This document shows positions 16,185 through 24,125 of a DNA stretch of 64,000 nucleotides, one piece after another. A model generated the notes under the pieces. That model worked only from the letters and a program-made list of their open reading frames with translations, was not told the origin of the DNA and ran no database searches. How positions within the stretch are numbered: position 1 is the stretch's first letter; the number at the start of each line of letters is the position of its first letter. This DNA is from Domibacillus indicus (GTDB lineage Bacteria; Bacillota; Bacilli; Bacillales; Domibacillaceae). A program made the translations under genes and the position numbers. The stretch covers positions 124,001 to 188,000 of the forward strand of contig NZ_LAJB01000002.1 in NCBI RefSeq assembly GCF_000970685.1, given 5' to 3'.

Positions 16185-16200
16185 ATTACGGAGGACGATG

Positions 16201-17115
16201 ATGAAGCAAAATAAAGCGAGTGTGACTTCCTTACTGTCCGCTTTTGGACGGGCCCATCACAGCCGGTACGACACACCTGTTGTGTTCGATGATTTTCTGG
16301 CAGAAGAACTGATGTCTCCAAAAGAGTTTTCGGATATCCGTGAAAACCTGATTCAGGGAGCGGCGTTTTTCAACAAAGAAGCGGCACAGCGTCTTCACGA
16401 TCAGCCGGAAGAGCTGGTAAAATGGATCACACAAATTCAGCTGTCCCCCACACCCCTGGCACGCGCCGCCTACTCTGAAGATGTCCTGCTGCATGAAATA
16501 ACGCTCGGGGCAGCCCAGTATGTTATTCTTGGGGCCGGCCTGGACACGTTTTGCTGGCGGCATCCCGACTTAGCGGGCCGCTTAGAAATCTTTGAAATCG
16601 ATTACCCGGCAACACAGGAATTCAAAAAAGAAAAGCTTGCGCATGCCGGGCTTGAGATTCCAGACTGCCTTCACTTTGTACCGATGGATTTTACCAGAAC
16701 GTTTTCTTATGAGCCGCTTCAGGCGGAAGGGTTTGCGGATACAAAAACGTTTTTCAGCCTGCTCGGTGTTTTGTATTACTTAACGAAAGAGGAAACCGCG
16801 AGCCTCATCCGCCATTTATTCGTAAACGTCCCGTCCGGCAGCTCAATTGTTTTTGATTATGCAGACGAGCGCCTTTTTGACGAAAAAGGGCTGTTCAGCC
16901 GGGTGGAAAACATGGTGAAGCTTGCCGAAGCCGGCGGAGAACCGATGAAATCCTGCTTTTCTTATGCTGAGCTCGAAACAATGCTGGAAGAAGCGGGTCT
17001 CCTGATCTATGAACATCTGCCGCCCGCCGCGATTCAGGACCGTTTCTTTTCCAGCCGGACAGATCATTTAATGGCTTTTGAAACCATTCATTATGTACAT
17101 GCCGTCAAAAAATAA
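16201..17115 (+). CDS. LCMT-like (leucine carboxyl methyltransferase family) SAM methyltransferase
   Basis: About 304 residues. The second of two adjacent ATGs (16201) fits the GGAGG spacing better than 16198. The family pattern of the bacterial LCMT/TIGR00027 group is visible: an N-terminal helical part with SRYDTPVVFDDFLAEEL, then the SAM motif YVILGAGLDTFCWR, acidic FEIDYPATQEFKKEKL, and VPMDFTRTF. After these come FFSLLGVLYYLTKEE and FDYAD. Members methylate carboxylates or hydroxyls of small molecules and are often linked to secondary metabolism, but no biosynthetic partner is adjacent. A hairpin terminator follows. Expression seems to be controlled by the leader hairpin at 16155-16184. 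Confidence 0.85.
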   Translation: MKQNKASVTSLLSAFGRAHHSRYDTPVVFDDFLAEELMSPKEFSDIRENLIQGAAFFNKEAAQRLHDQPEELVKWITQIQLSPTPLARAAYSEDVLLHEITLGAAQYVILGAGLDTFCWRHPDLAGRLEIFEIDYPATQEFKKEKLAHAGLEIPDCLHFVPMDFTRTFSYEPLQAEGFADTKTFFSLLGVLYYLTKEETASLIRHLFVNVPSGSSIVFDYADERLFDEKGLFSRVENMVKLAEAGGEPMKSCFSYAELETMLEEAGLLIYEHLPPAAIQDRFFSSRTDHLMAFETIHYVHAVKK

Positions 17116-17131
17116 GCTTCTGCCCGTCCTG

Positions 17132-17165
17132 CCGCTCAATTCACAGCGCAATTGAGCGGTTTTTC
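17132..17165 (+). terminator. Terminator of the LCMT-like gene
   Basis: CCGCTCAATT pairs with AATTGAGCGG around an eight-base loop, followed by TTTTT. It sits 17 bases after the stop codon. Confidence 0.88.
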
Positions 17166-17199
17166 ACCAAAAAACATTCCTTACTAAAAAAATCCTTCC

Positions 17200-17535
17200 T
17201 ATGATAGGAAGGACCATCAAAAAGCAAGAACGTTTTGGTCAGAAAAAGCAGGGTTTGAGGTGGTTGCTGACCGTCCAATGGGGCCCTGTTCCTTCTGGCT
17301 TGAAGCAGCGCCAAAGGGAGCGCAAAGCCATTTAGTCATTTACCCCAAAGCAATGCTAAAAGGCTCGGAAAATATGAAAGCATCTATCGTTTTCCAGGGC
17401 GATGATGTCAGGAGTACATATGAAAAACTGAAAGCCAACGGTGTTGAATTCCCCGGAGAACCACAGGAAATGCAGCGGGGTACGTTTGTTCAGTTTTAAG
17501 ATGAAGACGGAAATGAGTTTTTATTAAAACAATAA
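17200..17535 (+). pseudogene. Remnant of a VOC-family (glyoxalase-like) protein
   Basis: The frame starting around 17221 reads ARTFWSEKAGFEVVADRPMG, then WLEAAPKGAQSHLVIYP, which is the core of VOC proteins of the FYTEKLGFEV type. The first beta strand and any start codon with ribosome site are missing; the upstream bases belong to the preceding gene's terminator. After VQF an in-frame TAA (17497-17499) interrupts the gene, and the expected DEDGNEFLLK ending continues beyond it to a second TAA at 17533. So the gene is 5' truncated and carries one nonsense change. A shortened product from GTG 17260 is possible but unlikely to fold. Confidence 0.75.
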
Positions 17536-17544
17536 ATCTGTTTT

Positions 17545-17583
17545 GCAGGTTCTAAAAACTTACGAACCTGCATTTTTATTTTT
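17545..17583 (+). terminator. Terminator of the VOC remnant
   Basis: GCAGGTTC (17545-17552) pairs with GAACCTGC (17564-17571), followed by a T-rich tract. The original gene's terminator appears intact. Confidence 0.75.
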
Positions 17584-17626
17584 GCTTCCGCCAGACTGCC
17601 CGGGTCCGTATCAGCTTTACTCACAC

Positions 17627-17664
17627 AAAAAATTCAGCTGCCGCAGCAGCTGAATGTTGTTTTT
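17627..17664 (-). terminator. Terminator of the MFS gene
   Basis: ATTCAGCTG (17632-17640) and CAGCTGAAT (17646-17654) form a perfect stem with T runs on both sides. On the minus strand it follows the MFS transporter stop immediately. Confidence 0.8.
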
Positions 17665-18972
17665 TTATCCAAGTTTTCCCTGCACTGCTTTTGATGTACC
17701 AAAGCGTTCTTCTTCAATTTGCTCCAGTGTTTTTCCGTTTGTGTTTGGAGCAAGAAGCAGGCCGATTACGCAGTGGACAGCCAGGAAGATAAGCATCACG
17801 ATGCCCGCCGCTTTAAAGCCCAGCGTATTCATCACCGTCGGCAGAACAAAAGACCAGATGGCGATGCCGAACCGTACAAGGAAGAACATAATTCCCTGCG
17901 CACCGGCGCGGTATCTTGTCGGGAACAGCTCACTTGCCCATAAGCCGTAAAATGCCTGGGCACCAAAGCCCGCTGCACTTCCCCACAGGATAACGAAAGC
18001 GAAAAGCGAGAACCAGTTCATTCCTGTAAAGGTAAGAATCAGCCAGGCTGCGATTCCCATGACAGCACCAATTCCAAACAAGGAGCGCCGGCTGAATTTG
18101 TCACCGAGCTTCATAAAAACAAAATACGTTGTGGCCACGGTTAAGCTCCAGAGAAGAACCTGAAGCAGGTTGGCCTGTGTGCCCGTTAAACCGCCGACAT
18201 TTTGATAAATGTACGGCATAAAGTAACCCATCGCCCCGGCAGTTAAATTCCAGAACAAATAAATGCCAATTAACAGAAACAATGCTTCGCGGTTCGGCTT
18301 TAAGCTGAACAGCTCTTTGAGTACCCCTTTATTTTTCGTATTGAGGGCTCCTTCCTTCGCCTCCCGCTCTTTTCCTTCTTTCCAAATAGCGGATTCTGAC
18401 AAGCCCTGGCGGATGTACCACGTAATAAAGGCGATGACCAGCAGGTGAAGGAAAATAATCCGGCTTCCTAACAAGCCCAGCGGCGCAAGCAGAACGGCCA
18501 GCAAAAAGGTAATAGCCGGTCCGGTTGACCAGGCCAGCTGTGCCATCCCGACATGGGCTGCCCGTTTATCGGCAGGCGCTTCTTCAGCGATGTATGTCCA
18601 GGATGCCGGTACGCCGGCGCCCACGGCAATCCCTGTAATGATCGTCCCGATTAAAAGCATTGGGAAGTTGACGGAAAGAGCAATCAATAAAACCCCGGCC
18701 ATATAAAGGAGCAGGTCATAGGTGTAAATAAATTTCCGGCCATATTTGTCACACAAATAGCCGCCGAACAAAGCCCCGACTGCCGCCCCAAAAGCATTGG
18801 CGCTTAACGCGCTGAGCAGGCCGACCATAATGCTGTCTAAATGCAGGTAAGCTTCCCACATGCTCAGGCTGCTTGCTGCGGCGATAATGGAGCCTGCTTC
18901 AATATAGTTCGCCATCGCAACCGAAATGGTCGCTTTCCAGCCAGTCGTTTTTTTAGAACCGATCTTAGCCAT
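17665..18972 (-). CDS. MFS sugar/metabolite transporter
   Basis: A 435-residue major facilitator with 12 predicted membrane segments. ATG 18972 has AGGAGG 8 bases upstream. The loop 2-3 motif GGYLCDKYGRKFIYTYD, the loop 8-9 motif KLGDKFSRRSLFG and the ASELFPTRYRAGAQG segment place it in the sugar/metabolite-proton symporter part of the superfamily (inositol, aromatic acid or pentose carriers). It is the last gene of a minus-strand locus containing an arabinofuranosidase and a sugar-type sensor operon. Uptake of arabinose or a related sugar is therefore the best inference, though substrate cannot be read directly. A cre-like site lies about 50 bases upstream. Confidence 0.82.
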   Translation of the reverse strand: MAKIGSKKTTGWKATISVAMANYIEAGSIIAAASSLSMWEAYLHLDSIMVGLLSALSANAFGAAVGALFGGYLCDKYGRKFIYTYDLLLYMAGVLLIALSVNFPMLLIGTIITGIAVGAGVPASWTYIAEEAPADKRAAHVGMAQLAWSTGPAITFLLAVLLAPLGLLGSRIIFLHLLVIAFITWYIRQGLSESAIWKEGKEREAKEGALNTKNKGVLKELFSLKPNREALFLLIGIYLFWNLTAGAMGYFMPYIYQNVGGLTGTQANLLQVLLWSLTVATTYFVFMKLGDKFSRRSLFGIGAVMGIAAWLILTFTGMNWFSLFAFVILWGSAAGFGAQAFYGLWASELFPTRYRAGAQGIMFFLVRFGIAIWSFVLPTVMNTLGFKAAGIVMLIFLAVHCVIGLLLAPNTNGKTLEQIEEERFGTSKAVQGKLG

Positions 18973-19020
18973 TTCAAAACCTCCTACATGATTTTGCCTG
19001 AAGAACTTTTCGGGTTCACC

Positions 19021-19034
19021 GGCAAGCGTTTTCA
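19021..19034. promoter_or_regulatory. cre-like site upstream of the MFS gene
   Basis: GGCAAGCGTTTTCA (minus strand TGAAAACGCTTGCC) fits 12 of 14 positions of the CcpA consensus TGWAANCGNTNWCA. Its place 49 bases before the MFS start fits catabolite repression. Confidence 0.5.
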
Positions 19035-19206
19035 TTTGCGCGAAAATTCAGTTGCAGACAGCCGGCGCATCCTGGCCGCTTCACGCTGCAATGAACTTCC
19101 TGATAGCTAAACTATAGCGCAGTGAAACGCTTACTTACAGGAGACAAAATTCAGATAGGGGTGATAATATTCAGAGAATGAAAGGGCATACAATCAAAAC
19201 CGTCAA

Positions 19207-19290
19207 TTACAAAAGCAGCTCCTTCAGGCAAGCCGGTAAAACGGCGGACGGATGTTGTAAAAAGAACAAACCGCTCCAGCTGCTTTTTTT
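19207..19290 (-). terminator. Possible terminator after the sensor operon
   Basis: AAAAGCAGCT near 19210 pairs with AGCTGCTTTT near 19277 with a long, partly paired loop; the minus strand then has TTTT. It separates the response regulator from the MFS gene. Confidence 0.4.
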
Positions 19291-20932
19291 AACGCCCGCT
19301 TTTTTCACCGGCCGGTTTAAAATGCTGTTCACGGAACTGGGAAGGCGTCTGCCCGGCCCACTGTTTAAACAGCCGGCTGAAGTATTTGGTATCCTGGTAG
19401 CCGACGGCCGAAGCAATGTCATACACTTTTTCATCTGTTGTTTCCAACAGCTCCTTCGCTTTTTCAAGCCTTGCCGCCGTTACATAGTCTAAAATGGTTT
19501 CGCCGGTCTGATTTTTAAAATAATCGCAGAAGTAGTTCGGATTCATATACACCTGCCGGGCAATTTTTTTAATGGTAATGTTCTCACTCAGATGCTGCTT
19601 GATCCACTCTTTTGCAATTTGAACAGGGTTCGGCTGCCCGCCTGCATACTCCATTTTCTCCATAACCTGCAAAATCCATCGCTTTACCTCCTCCTTCAGC
19701 TGAGTGAAGTTTGCGACCTGCTTTGTAATCTGCAGGGCACCTGTGAGCAAATCGGGGTCTTCGCGGTACCCGTTGTTTTCAATCCAGCAGTTGACGATTC
19801 CGACCAGCATATAATACACCGCCTCATTTACCATAAGCGGTGAGGAAAGGGTTTCGACTTCGCGAAAAAATCCGTTTAATGCAGACAGCAGCTCTTCTTC
19901 CTTCCCCTGTTCAAACGAATAAACAGCCTGCTCTGTATGTTTTAAGATGGCAGGCGAAATTCCTTTGGATTCCTGTGCCTTCATGCCTTCAGCCAGATCA
20001 GCCTGAAACACCCGGTTTCCTCCCTGAATCATCCGGAACTGGAGCAGCGCCAGCAGCTCGTTTTTCCTGCTGCCAAACGAAGCAAGATCATAAAATTCAC
20101 GCCCCGCGGCAATCGAAGCCGTAAAAGGAGTGCGTTTTTGAATGGATACTCTCAATTTCTCCGCGAATTTCCCGGTTTCCGCCAGAGACCCGGGATCAGC
20201 TGCATTCAGCAGCATCCAGTAATTCAGCCGGCTGCCCCGCCACTGCCAGCCCGTTATCTTTTGGGCATGAAGATGATCCCCGGCAGCTTCTTCTAAAAGA
20301 ACCTCGACAGCCTGAGACCATTTATGCCAGTCCTCGGTCAAAAACTCTTTCGTTTTTGAAAAAACCTGGTCGATGCTGACATGAAGCAATTGATAGCAGC
20401 CGCCCGGAAACTGCCGGGTCCAGTCAAGATACGCAATGTCCCGTTCTTCATTCCAGGTGATTTCACTCAACAGCTGAAGCTGCTTTGTATGCTCAAGCTG
20501 CGATGCTTTTTCCTGTACGGCCTGCCATTCCTGTTTTTCTTCATGGATCTTTTCAATCTTCTGCTTTACCTCATTCATCTGCACCGCGAACTGTTCCTTG
20601 TCAACCGGCTTTAAAAGATAATTGGCCGCACCGTCCCGGATAGCGGCCTGCAGGTACTCAAAATCATCATAGCCGCTGATGAATATCGTTAAAAACGACA
20701 AATGGCTTTTCAGCTTTTTATTTAACGACAGGCCGTCCATCTCCGGCATCCGGATATCTGAAATCAACAGATCAAAAGAAAGGGATTCATTCAATACCGC
20801 TTCGTATACCTCTAAACCGTCAGAAAAGGTGCCGGCGATTTCCCATTCCTCTCCGAGCGCCCGGACCATCCGCTCAATTCCCCGGCGGATTCTGCCTTCA
20901 TCATCCACAATAACCGTTTTGATTTGTGTCAT
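19289..20932 (-). CDS. YesN-type response regulator with AraC DNA-binding domain
   Basis: A 547-residue regulator. The N-terminal receiver has the acidic pocket VDDEG and phosphoacceptor Asp59 (LLISDIRMPEMDG) with the Lys of LLKPVDKEQ. A helical middle region of about 290 residues follows, as in large YesN proteins. The last 100 residues are an AraC double helix-turn-helix (ENITIKKIARQVYMNPNYFCDYFKNQTGET, given here by its features: conserved NPNYF and YDIASAVGYQDTKYFSRLF). Its ATG overlaps the kinase stop codon (ATGA). Members normally activate sugar-utilisation genes near them, here probably the arabinofuranosidase and the MFS gene. Confidence 0.92.
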   Translation of the reverse strand: MTQIKTVIVDDEGRIRRGIERMVRALGEEWEIAGTFSDGLEVYEAVLNESLSFDLLISDIRMPEMDGLSLNKKLKSHLSFLTIFISGYDDFEYLQAAIRDGAANYLLKPVDKEQFAVQMNEVKQKIEKIHEEKQEWQAVQEKASQLEHTKQLQLLSEITWNEERDIAYLDWTRQFPGGCYQLLHVSIDQVFSKTKEFLTEDWHKWSQAVEVLLEEAAGDHLHAQKITGWQWRGSRLNYWMLLNAADPGSLAETGKFAEKLRVSIQKRTPFTASIAAGREFYDLASFGSRKNELLALLQFRMIQGGNRVFQADLAEGMKAQESKGISPAILKHTEQAVYSFEQGKEEELLSALNGFFREVETLSSPLMVNEAVYYMLVGIVNCWIENNGYREDPDLLTGALQITKQVANFTQLKEEVKRWILQVMEKMEYAGGQPNPVQIAKEWIKQHLSENITIKKIARQVYMNPNYFCDYFKNQTGETILDYVTAARLEKAKELLETTDEKVYDIASAVGYQDTKYFSRLFKQWAGQTPSQFREQHFKPAGEKSGR

Positions 20933-22770
20933 TTTCCTTCACCATCCTCCTGTGTATCCGAATAGCCTGCTGCTTCATTTTTTGAAATGGCCGGAATTTG
21001 GATCGTAATCTCCGTCCCTTTTTCCGCAAAGCTTTCCACTTGTAATTCATACCGGCTTCCAAACATGAGCATCACCCGGGCATGAACATTTAAAATACCG
21101 AAACCCGAATCTCTTTTTCCCATCGGGTCGGACTGCAATTTCGCCTTCAGCTCTTCCAGCGTTTCCTCCTCTATGCCCGGGCCGTTATCGCGGATTGTAA
21201 ATACAATATCTTTTTCCCCCCGGGCATTGAGCATTTCTTCCACCCAGATTTCAATATGCAGCCCTTTTCGCTTTTCCAGCCCGTATTTAATCGAGTTCTC
21301 GACAATCGGCTGCAAAATAAATTTGGGCACAGCATACACATCGGCATCTGCTTCTGTTTGAACCAGGTACGTCAGCCTTTCTTCAAACCGGTATTTTTGA
21401 ATTTTTAAATAGTCTTCGATATGAGCGGTTTCCTGCGAGATCGGCACCAGCCGGTCTTTATTGCTCAGCGAGTACCGCAGCATCCGCCCAAGAAGCGTGA
21501 CCATTTCGATGACCGTATCTGATTCGCCGTCTTCCACTGCCATATTAATCGTCTGCAGTGTATTGTACATAAAATGCGGATTGATTTGCGACTGCAGAGC
21601 ATACAGTTCAGCGTTTTTCTGGCGGAGCTCGGTCGTATAATTTTTTTCAATCAATTCTCTGATTTCCGCAAGCATGGAATCAAAGCTCTGAGCCAGGGCA
21701 CCCACCTCATCCTGTGCCTGTATCGGGATGGAGACATTCCAATTGCCCTCCTCCACCTCCTGCATGGCCCGGCCAAGCCGTTTGATCGGCTTGGTGACCG
21801 ACCAGGCAAGAAATACCGAAATCAGCGTTGTAATGGCGACAAGCGTCAAAAAAGTGAAAATGGTGGCATTTCGGACAACATCCGTCCCCACTGTCAGGTC
21901 TTTTAAAGGAATCCGGTGAACCAGAATCCAGTTATGGCGGGCGGATTGATTCACACTGATCAGCGTTCTTCCCCCATCTTCTCTTGCCTGGAAGCTTCCG
22001 TTCAGCAGCGGGTACTCTCTTATTTCGCTGGAAAGGGTGCCGATTTCTCCGGCATCCGTATGAAAAATCACCTGCCCGCCTTTGTCCATCACCCACATAG
22101 CCGCATTTTCGTTTTCCTCTACGTCGTATAATACTTCTTCAATAAAAGCTAAATTAACAGCTAAAAAAATTGTGCCGAGCGTCTTCCGGTTGTCAACGTC
22201 TGTGACCTGCTTCTTCAGCAGCAAATATGGAGGACCGCCTTCAAACTCCAGGCCTGTCTGTCCGGGAAACATAAATTCAACTTTCTCGCCCGGTGCCGGT
22301 TTTTCCGAAGGCGGCAGAAGCCAATTTTCCGGCTTGAAGCCCTCGTAAGGAATGCGTGTACTGATAAAAGCACGGTCTTCAGTTACCAAAAACGCTCCTA
22401 AAATTTCCGAGCTGTTATCCAGATACATGTTTGTTAAAAAGCTTTCTACGACAAACTGTTCCTGATAGGATTGAGATTGGGTTTTAAGGCTGCTGTCCCG
22501 CAGGATGGACATAACGTCACTGGAGCCGTAAATGGAGTCCGGCAGCTTTTCCAATTCACTCAGGTTGTTTTCAATGTTGCTGTTCGCCTGCTTTAACAGC
22601 TTCGGAATGTACTCCCCCACTTTTTCCTCCATCGATTTAGTATATTCATAATAGGCGAGCATCCCCAATAATCCCATCGGAATAACGGTTAACAGGATAT
22701 AGGTGACAATCAGCTTCGTTGACAGCCGGGAGTTTTTTAAGGTTATGTTTTCGAGAAGCTTAGAAATCAT
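20929..22770 (-). CDS. YesM-type sensor histidine kinase
   Basis: About 613 residues from ATG 22770, which overlaps the end of the binding-protein gene; a weak AAGGGAG lies 13 bases upstream and coupling is likely. Two membrane helices (about 17-40 and 285-310) flank an extracellular Cache-like sensing domain. A HAMP domain follows (TKPIKRLGRAMQEVEEGNW), then the LytS/YesM-type kinase core with NPHFMYNTLQ carrying the phosphorylated His. The ATPase has N-box PIVENSIKYGL and G-box RDNGPGIEEE. It should phosphorylate the YesN-type protein encoded next. Confidence 0.93.
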   Translation of the reverse strand: MISKLLENITLKNSRLSTKLIVTYILLTVIPMGLLGMLAYYEYTKSMEEKVGEYIPKLLKQANSNIENNLSELEKLPDSIYGSSDVMSILRDSSLKTQSQSYQEQFVVESFLTNMYLDNSSEILGAFLVTEDRAFISTRIPYEGFKPENWLLPPSEKPAPGEKVEFMFPGQTGLEFEGGPPYLLLKKQVTDVDNRKTLGTIFLAVNLAFIEEVLYDVEENENAAMWVMDKGGQVIFHTDAGEIGTLSSEIREYPLLNGSFQAREDGGRTLISVNQSARHNWILVHRIPLKDLTVGTDVVRNATIFTFLTLVAITTLISVFLAWSVTKPIKRLGRAMQEVEEGNWNVSIPIQAQDEVGALAQSFDSMLAEIRELIEKNYTTELRQKNAELYALQSQINPHFMYNTLQTINMAVEDGESDTVIEMVTLLGRMLRYSLSNKDRLVPISQETAHIEDYLKIQKYRFEERLTYLVQTEADADVYAVPKFILQPIVENSIKYGLEKRKGLHIEIWVEEMLNARGEKDIVFTIRDNGPGIEEETLEELKAKLQSDPMGKRDSGFGILNVHARVMLMFGSRYELQVESFAEKGTEITIQIPAISKNEAAGYSDTQEDGEGK

Positions 22771-23818
22771 ATTGATTGATATTCTCCCTTGTAAAATCAA
22801 TGGGCAGGCCCATGATGACTGTATCACCTTTTACTTTGATATTGCCGACTTTCCCGACATGCTGCCCGTCCTTCAGTGTGCTGCCATCAAGCAATTGTTC
22901 CGCCAGGCTGACCGTTAAATAGCCGAGTTTTTTAGGGCTCCATAATGTAACCACCCTGGCCGAGCCTTCTTTTATATACTCCCTCATTAAATTAGGGGTA
23001 GAAAGCCCGGTGACGGCAACAGCGCCGGCTTTGCCCGCATCACGTGCTGCTTCGACAGCCGCCGGCGGCCCGACCGATGAACTGCCCAGTATGCCTTTTA
23101 AACGGGGATGGTCCCGCAGCAGCTTTTTCGCAGCCAGGTATGATTTTTGAGGATTGTCCTCTGTCTCCACTGCTTCAACGAGCTTCATGCCCGGATACGC
23201 TTTTTTCTGCTGCTTCACGATGTAATCCATCCATTCAGATACATTGGCCGCTTCATGAGAACCGGTCATGATGGCATACTCCCCTTCCTCCCCCATTTCG
23301 GAAGCCAGATTGTCCATTACATGCCGGCCCAGGTTTTCAGGGTCAACCATATTGATAAAGAGCTCTCTATAGCCAGCGTTCGTATCGGAATCCCACGTCA
23401 TCACTTTAATCCCTTTTTCCTCTGCTTTTTGCAGCACCGGCCCCAGTTTCTCTGGATCGTTGGCAGAAACAGCAATAAGATCAACTTCTTTTTGAATAAA
23501 ACTCTCGATGATCGTACTTTGCTGCTTCCAATCCGCAGCAGGCGGCCCTTCAAAGAGAACGTTTACATTCAAATCTTCTCCTGCTTCACGGGCTCCCTCT
23601 TCTGCCGCCTCAAAATAAGAAATCCCTTCAACTTTCGGAATGACTGCAATCGTATACATTTCACCGCTTATCTGCCCGCTTTCCTGCTTTTTCGTCTGTT
23701 CGCCGTTATAAATCACCCGGTATTTTCCTGTATTGGCAGAATCCAACGTGCATCCGCTTACAAGCATCAGCAGAAAAAAACAGGCGGCCGCTCTTAATAA
23801 TCTCTTTATGTTCAACAC
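22760..23818 (-). CDS. Sugar-binding lipoprotein of the RbsB/RhaS type, probable sensor accessory
   Basis: A 352-residue periplasmic-binding-protein-like lipoprotein. The signal peptide ends in LVSGC. The body follows the type I sugar-binding fold (Peripla_BP_4): YTIAVIPKVEGISYFEAAEEGA, IAVSANDPEKLGPVLQKA, VMTWDSDTN, then MTGSHEAANVSEW and AVTGLSTPN in the second lobe. No ABC permease or ATPase genes accompany it. Instead its gene is translationally coupled to a histidine kinase and response regulator. Comparable binding-protein/LytS-type kinase pairs are known to sense sugars such as xylose, so it is most likely the ligand-receiving part of a three-component sensor. The sugar is not known; the neighbours point to arabinose or arabino-oligosaccharides. 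Confidence 0.85.
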   Translation of the reverse strand: MLNIKRLLRAAACFFLLMLVSGCTLDSANTGKYRVIYNGEQTKKQESGQISGEMYTIAVIPKVEGISYFEAAEEGAREAGEDLNVNVLFEGPPAADWKQQSTIIESFIQKEVDLIAVSANDPEKLGPVLQKAEEKGIKVMTWDSDTNAGYRELFINMVDPENLGRHVMDNLASEMGEEGEYAIMTGSHEAANVSEWMDYIVKQQKKAYPGMKLVEAVETEDNPQKSYLAAKKLLRDHPRLKGILGSSSVGPPAAVEAARDAGKAGAVAVTGLSTPNLMREYIKEGSARVVTLWSPKKLGYLTVSLAEQLLDGSTLKDGQHVGKVGNIKVKGDTVIMGLPIDFTRENINQYDF

Positions 23819-23882
23819 CTCGCGAAAAAAACGTCTTTAAGAAAGCTAGTGGAGAAACCGTCCTCTCCAGCTGCTTTACTAT

Positions 23883-24042
23883 TATTATAGCATATCGGTT
23901 TTTAACGCTCCGGCACTTCTGGGAGCTGGTTTGCCCGCTGTAATGGCCGGTATTTTGTATTTCGGGGCGGTTTCCTATGAGCTGCGGGCGGTATTTGTTT
24001 TTACCGGCCCAACGCGAGGAAATACCGCCCCAAATTTGACAA
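23883..24042 (-). promoter_or_regulatory. Promoter region of the sensor operon with repeated GGCGGTATTT motifs
   Basis: On the minus strand TATAAT (about 23889-23884) is a good -10 element without a good -35. Upstream are repeated blocks: GGGGCGGTATTTCC (24025-24012), an inverted GGCCGGTA / TACCGCCC pair (about 24006-23984), GGAAACCGCCCC (about 23973-23962) and TACCGGCC (about 23954-23947). Iterated motifs above a promoter lacking a -35 suggest activator binding sites. Confidence 0.4.
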
Positions 24043-24089
24043 TTCCGCCTCAAGAGCCATAGGCTTTTATTCCCTTAAACAGTAAGCAA

Positions 24090-24125
24090 AAACAGGAATG
24101 CGGCTATATCCGCATTCCTGCTTTA
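24090..24125 (-). terminator. Terminator of the arabinofuranosidase gene
   Basis: CAGGAATGCGG (24093-24103) and CCGCATTCCTG (24110-24120) form a strong stem just past the stop codon of the minus-strand gene. Confidence 0.75.
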
